Part shown: piece after piece, positions 5,187 through 7,501 of the stretch | Position numbering within the stretch: position 1 is the stretch's first letter | How the letters are laid out: every line of letters begins with the position of its first letter | NCBI GenBank assembly: GCA_013393545.1 | Contig: JABXHG010000339.1 | Location: 1-7,501, forward strand | Source: Alteromonadaceae bacterium | GTDB taxonomy: Bacteria; Pseudomonadota; Gammaproteobacteria; Pseudomonadales; Oleiphilaceae | Reading direction: 5' to 3' | Length of the DNA stretch: 7,501 bases | Translations under genes and position numbers: made by a program | Notes under the pieces: generated by a model | Told to the model about the DNA's origin: nothing | What the model saw: the letters and a program-made list of their open reading frames with translations, nothing else | The model's database searches: none

Positions 5187-7481
5187 ATGGAACTAGCTTC
5201 AAAAAATAATTCTAAAGCGTCTCTCAGTGGTAAGTGGCGCCTATCACTTTTCATTTTATCTATTCTTTATCTCTTTATTGAAGCTGTGTTCAATAGTCAG
5301 CTCGTTGAAATCGTGGGGGCTGGGCGCGTCACGCCTGACGAGCTTGAGCAATTAGAGCTGTTCGGCAGAGCCGCCTCTGGCATTGGGGTCACCCTCTTTA
5401 TTATCGATCTTATTCCGGACAAGTTTTTCCTAGATTCAAGAACAAAAGCCATAAAACTCATTATGATTAGCGCTATTTGCTGGCCGTTGACGTTTTTTGG
5501 ACAAAAGTGGTTGGTCGATACCTACATTATTGACGCTTCAACTGCAGAAAGTAGAAAACACGCTGTTTTCAGCATGGTATTCAGAGATGCTTTAGCCACT
5601 GAAGCTATCGTAATACAGGATCTAACCCTAGACGAGAAGCAGACTTTACCCGCTGAAAGAAAAACTCTTTTAGCTATCTTCGGGAGTTTAATTTATTCCG
5701 ATAACTCATTATTTTCTCGCATGGAGAGTGAAAGTAAGCAAGTAATATCTAACTATATAGATATCAGTTTCGATAACGATTCCGAGCGTTACTACCAACA
5801 GTACCAAGAGTTATCTGAAGAAGTCCGCGAAATTTACATTAAGTACGCAAGGGCAAATAATCGATACAGCCAAGCCATTGTTGACATTCCAAAAACCACC
5901 AACGATGTTCAAAAGCAAATTGACGACAAAATAAAAGGCGGCTGGGAAACACTTTCAAATGCCAGAGAACAATATTTTAAACAAGCTAAACAGTACGCTA
6001 AAAAGTATCAACCTAAATTAGTTCAATACTTCGAGCATATTGAAAAGTGTGGTGAAAAGTACAGTGGAGACTCAAACCGCTTAAGACGTTGTACTGAACC
6101 AGCAAATAAGCGGTACAAACAAGTATTTAACAACAGTGTTTTAAGTTACATTGAGCCTTCTTACTGGCTTATTAAAGAAGAAGTTTCCTTTGGTGAGAAC
6201 CTGGCCGCATTACTCCCCATGGTAATTGCTTCTGGCGGAGGAGTTCTAGTCACTGAGGCTTTATCTGGAATGTTTGGTAAAGAGCAAATATGGCAGGACT
6301 ACCGTTATATTTACAGCAAAGAGCTCACTCACTACGAAAAACGTTTTGCTAGCCTTCCTCAGCTACAGCAAAAGTTCGAGGAAAAAACCAGGTATTCGTT
6401 AACTGTTAGGTCGTTTAGCGAATACGAAAAACACCCTCAAACTATAAAAGCAATAAGGGAGTATTTGCGAGCCGCTGGGATAAACATTCCTGATAACAAG
6501 GGCGTTTTTGATAGAAAAGCTCTTGAGTCAGCGGTTGCTAGTCATGTTAGACGCGAAGCTCAGACAAAGTGGGAAGAAGCAACTTTCACCATGGGTATCA
6601 ATATCCCTAGAAACCTAACATGGGAAAACTTTCAAAAGCACCCCGATATACAAGATGTCATCAAGTCAAAGGCAGCAAGTTACTATATTGACAACGTCAA
6701 GTTAGGGCAAAGTGCCTCTTACTTTCAAACTAAAGTTTTAAGTCGGATCAAGGCTAAAGAAAAAGACAGGTATTTTCAGCTTATGAATGCAGCCCCCTCT
6801 GAGTTTGGCCCACAAGGTCCGCACGATGCTCTAGGGGAAAGCGCATTAAGAGCTATTGTAATACCTCCTATTGCAATGGGTCTCTCATTGTTGCTGATTT
6901 GCTTGACCCTACTGAGACTGCCGGTTCGCCTATTGTCGGTTATTCGCAGCTATAGAGGCCAGCCTGATTTAAAACTCACTTTTAAAGCTGGTACGTTAGT
7001 TATTACTTTCATCACTCTACTTTGGGTGCCTATCCAGCTTATAAAAAGTGACTTCACTAAGAATGATAATAGCCCGACTAATTACTTGCTGAGTAAAGCG
7101 GAGCAGCGCCGCACCCCAGCTCTATCTTACGGACTAAGATGGACCCTCCATGTACAACCCATATTGTTACCCTTTGGTAATTCAGTTGAAAATATCACTG
7201 GAATATATGGCCGCGGGACCCAACTACTCCAGGACATAAAGTCCTCTATAGTTATTGAAGACGAATCTGAGTCTACATTTGCCCGTTTAACCGTAAAAAC
7301 AATACCTAAAAATGCTCGGGTGAGAATTATGAATATTAAACCAAAGTACTACGATGGCATAGAACTAATGCCTGGTCGTTACGATATTGAAGTTGATGCA
7401 GATGGACATGAAACATTCAGACGCTGGTACACACTGGGGAGTGGCAGCATTACTTTAGAAGTAGAACTGAATAAACAATGA
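5187..7481 (+). CDS. Large inner-membrane protein with C-terminal PEGA domain, function unknown
   Basis: This 764-residue protein has hydrophobic segments at about 18-36, 62-77, 88-105, 338-356, 555-577 and 601-619. The last 65 residues (about 700-762) match the PEGA domain pattern: RVRIMNIKPKYYDGIELMPG (711-730), then a YDIEVDADGHETFRRWYTLG-like end. PEGA is a small beta domain usually found in extracytoplasmic or surface proteins. The Lys/Arg-rich loop 577-600 should be cytoplasmic, which puts the PEGA domain in the periplasm. If so, 106-554 is a large periplasmic region and 338-356 is not a true membrane span. Residues 200-280 are charged and helical, coiled-coil-like, and Cys288/Cys302 could form a disulfide. 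The motifs KHP (415-417, 484-486) and GINIP (431-435, 470-474) are each repeated. The AGGA before the ATG is only two bases away, so initiation may depend on coupling with the lipoprotein gene. I do not recognise the full-length family. Confidence 0.85.
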   Translation: MELASKNNSKASLSGKWRLSLFILSILYLFIEAVFNSQLVEIVGAGRVTPDELEQLELFGRAASGIGVTLFIIDLIPDKFFLDSRTKAIKLIMISAICWPLTFFGQKWLVDTYIIDASTAESRKHAVFSMVFRDALATEAIVIQDLTLDEKQTLPAERKTLLAIFGSLIYSDNSLFSRMESESKQVISNYIDISFDNDSERYYQQYQELSEEVREIYIKYARANNRYSQAIVDIPKTTNDVQKQIDDKIKGGWETLSNAREQYFKQAKQYAKKYQPKLVQYFEHIEKCGEKYSGDSNRLRRCTEPANKRYKQVFNNSVLSYIEPSYWLIKEEVSFGENLAALLPMVIASGGGVLVTEALSGMFGKEQIWQDYRYIYSKELTHYEKRFASLPQLQQKFEEKTRYSLTVRSFSEYEKHPQTIKAIREYLRAAGINIPDNKGVFDRKALESAVASHVRREAQTKWEEATFTMGINIPRNLTWENFQKHPDIQDVIKSKAASYYIDNVKLGQSASYFQTKVLSRIKAKEKDRYFQLMNAAPSEFGPQGPHDALGESALRAIVIPPIAMGLSLLLICLTLLRLPVRLLSVIRSYRGQPDLKLTFKAGTLVITFITLLWVPIQLIKSDFTKNDNSPTNYLLSKAEQRRTPALSYGLRWTLHVQPILLPFGNSVENITGIYGRGTQLLQDIKSSIVIEDESESTFARLTVKTIPKNARVRIMNIKPKYYDGIELMPGRYDIEVDADGHETFRRWYTLGSGSITLEVELNKQ

Positions 7482-7495
7482 TTAGATAAAAACTT

Positions 7496-7499
7496 GGAG
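7496..7499 (+). promoter_or_regulatory. Possible ribosome-binding site of a gene beyond the window
   Basis: GGAG lies 14 bases after the PEGA gene stop, at the very end of the window, with no terminator between. It could serve a third operon gene starting just past 7501. The ATG itself is not visible. Confidence 0.3.
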
Positions 7500-7501
7500 C
7501 G

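Overview
The window looks like chromosomal DNA from a marine-type gammaproteobacterium, with Alteromonadales-like relatives as the best guess at low confidence. The reasons are a HipA/HipB pair close to that of E. coli, a secreted protease ending in a GlyGly-CTERM-type sorting tail, lipobox and signal-peptide styles typical of Gram-negatives, and moderate GC. No tRNA, rRNA, CRISPR array, insertion sequence or integrase is visible.

Layout. (1) Bases 1 to about 222 are very C-rich, G-poor, low-complexity DNA that looks like a contig-end artefact. It runs in frame into the true 3' end of a dicarboxylate/amino acid:cation symporter gene ending at 441. (2) On the minus strand, tail to tail with the symporter and overlapping it by 4 bp, lies hipBA (2002 down to 438), a type II toxin-antitoxin module. 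The toxin start overlaps the antitoxin stop (TAATG), and a strong Shine-Dalgarno sits inside hipB. A 13-bp perfect inverted repeat at 448-496, inside the 3' end of hipA, probably serves as a weak bidirectional terminator. (3) The divergent intergenic region (2003-2316) carries three operator-like elements of the form TATAC-N8-GTATA starting exactly 27 bp apart (2018, 2045, 2072). They are laid over a predicted hipBA promoter. This matches the half-site and N8 spacing of the E. coli HipB operator (TATCC-N8-GGATA) and predicts autorepression. (4) On the plus strand is a secreted zinc metalloprotease (2317-4761) with a signal peptide, HExxHxxGxxH motif, two Calx-beta repeats plus a degenerate third, a D/N/G linker and a GlyGly-CTERM-like tail. 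It ends at a strong intrinsic terminator (4793-4824) whose loop region contains a perfect TATAAT. (5) Downstream is a probable two-gene operon: a small lipoprotein (4844-5173) and, 13 bp later, a 764-residue inner-membrane protein with a large predicted periplasmic region and a C-terminal PEGA domain (5187-7481). A ribosome-binding-site-like GGAG at the right edge hints at a further gene.

How the genes relate. HipB should repress hipBA and neutralise the HipA kinase. The protease is a cell-surface or secreted enzyme expressed divergently from hipBA, with no functional link visible. The lipoprotein/PEGA pair looks like an envelope system of unknown role and is the least characterised part of the window.
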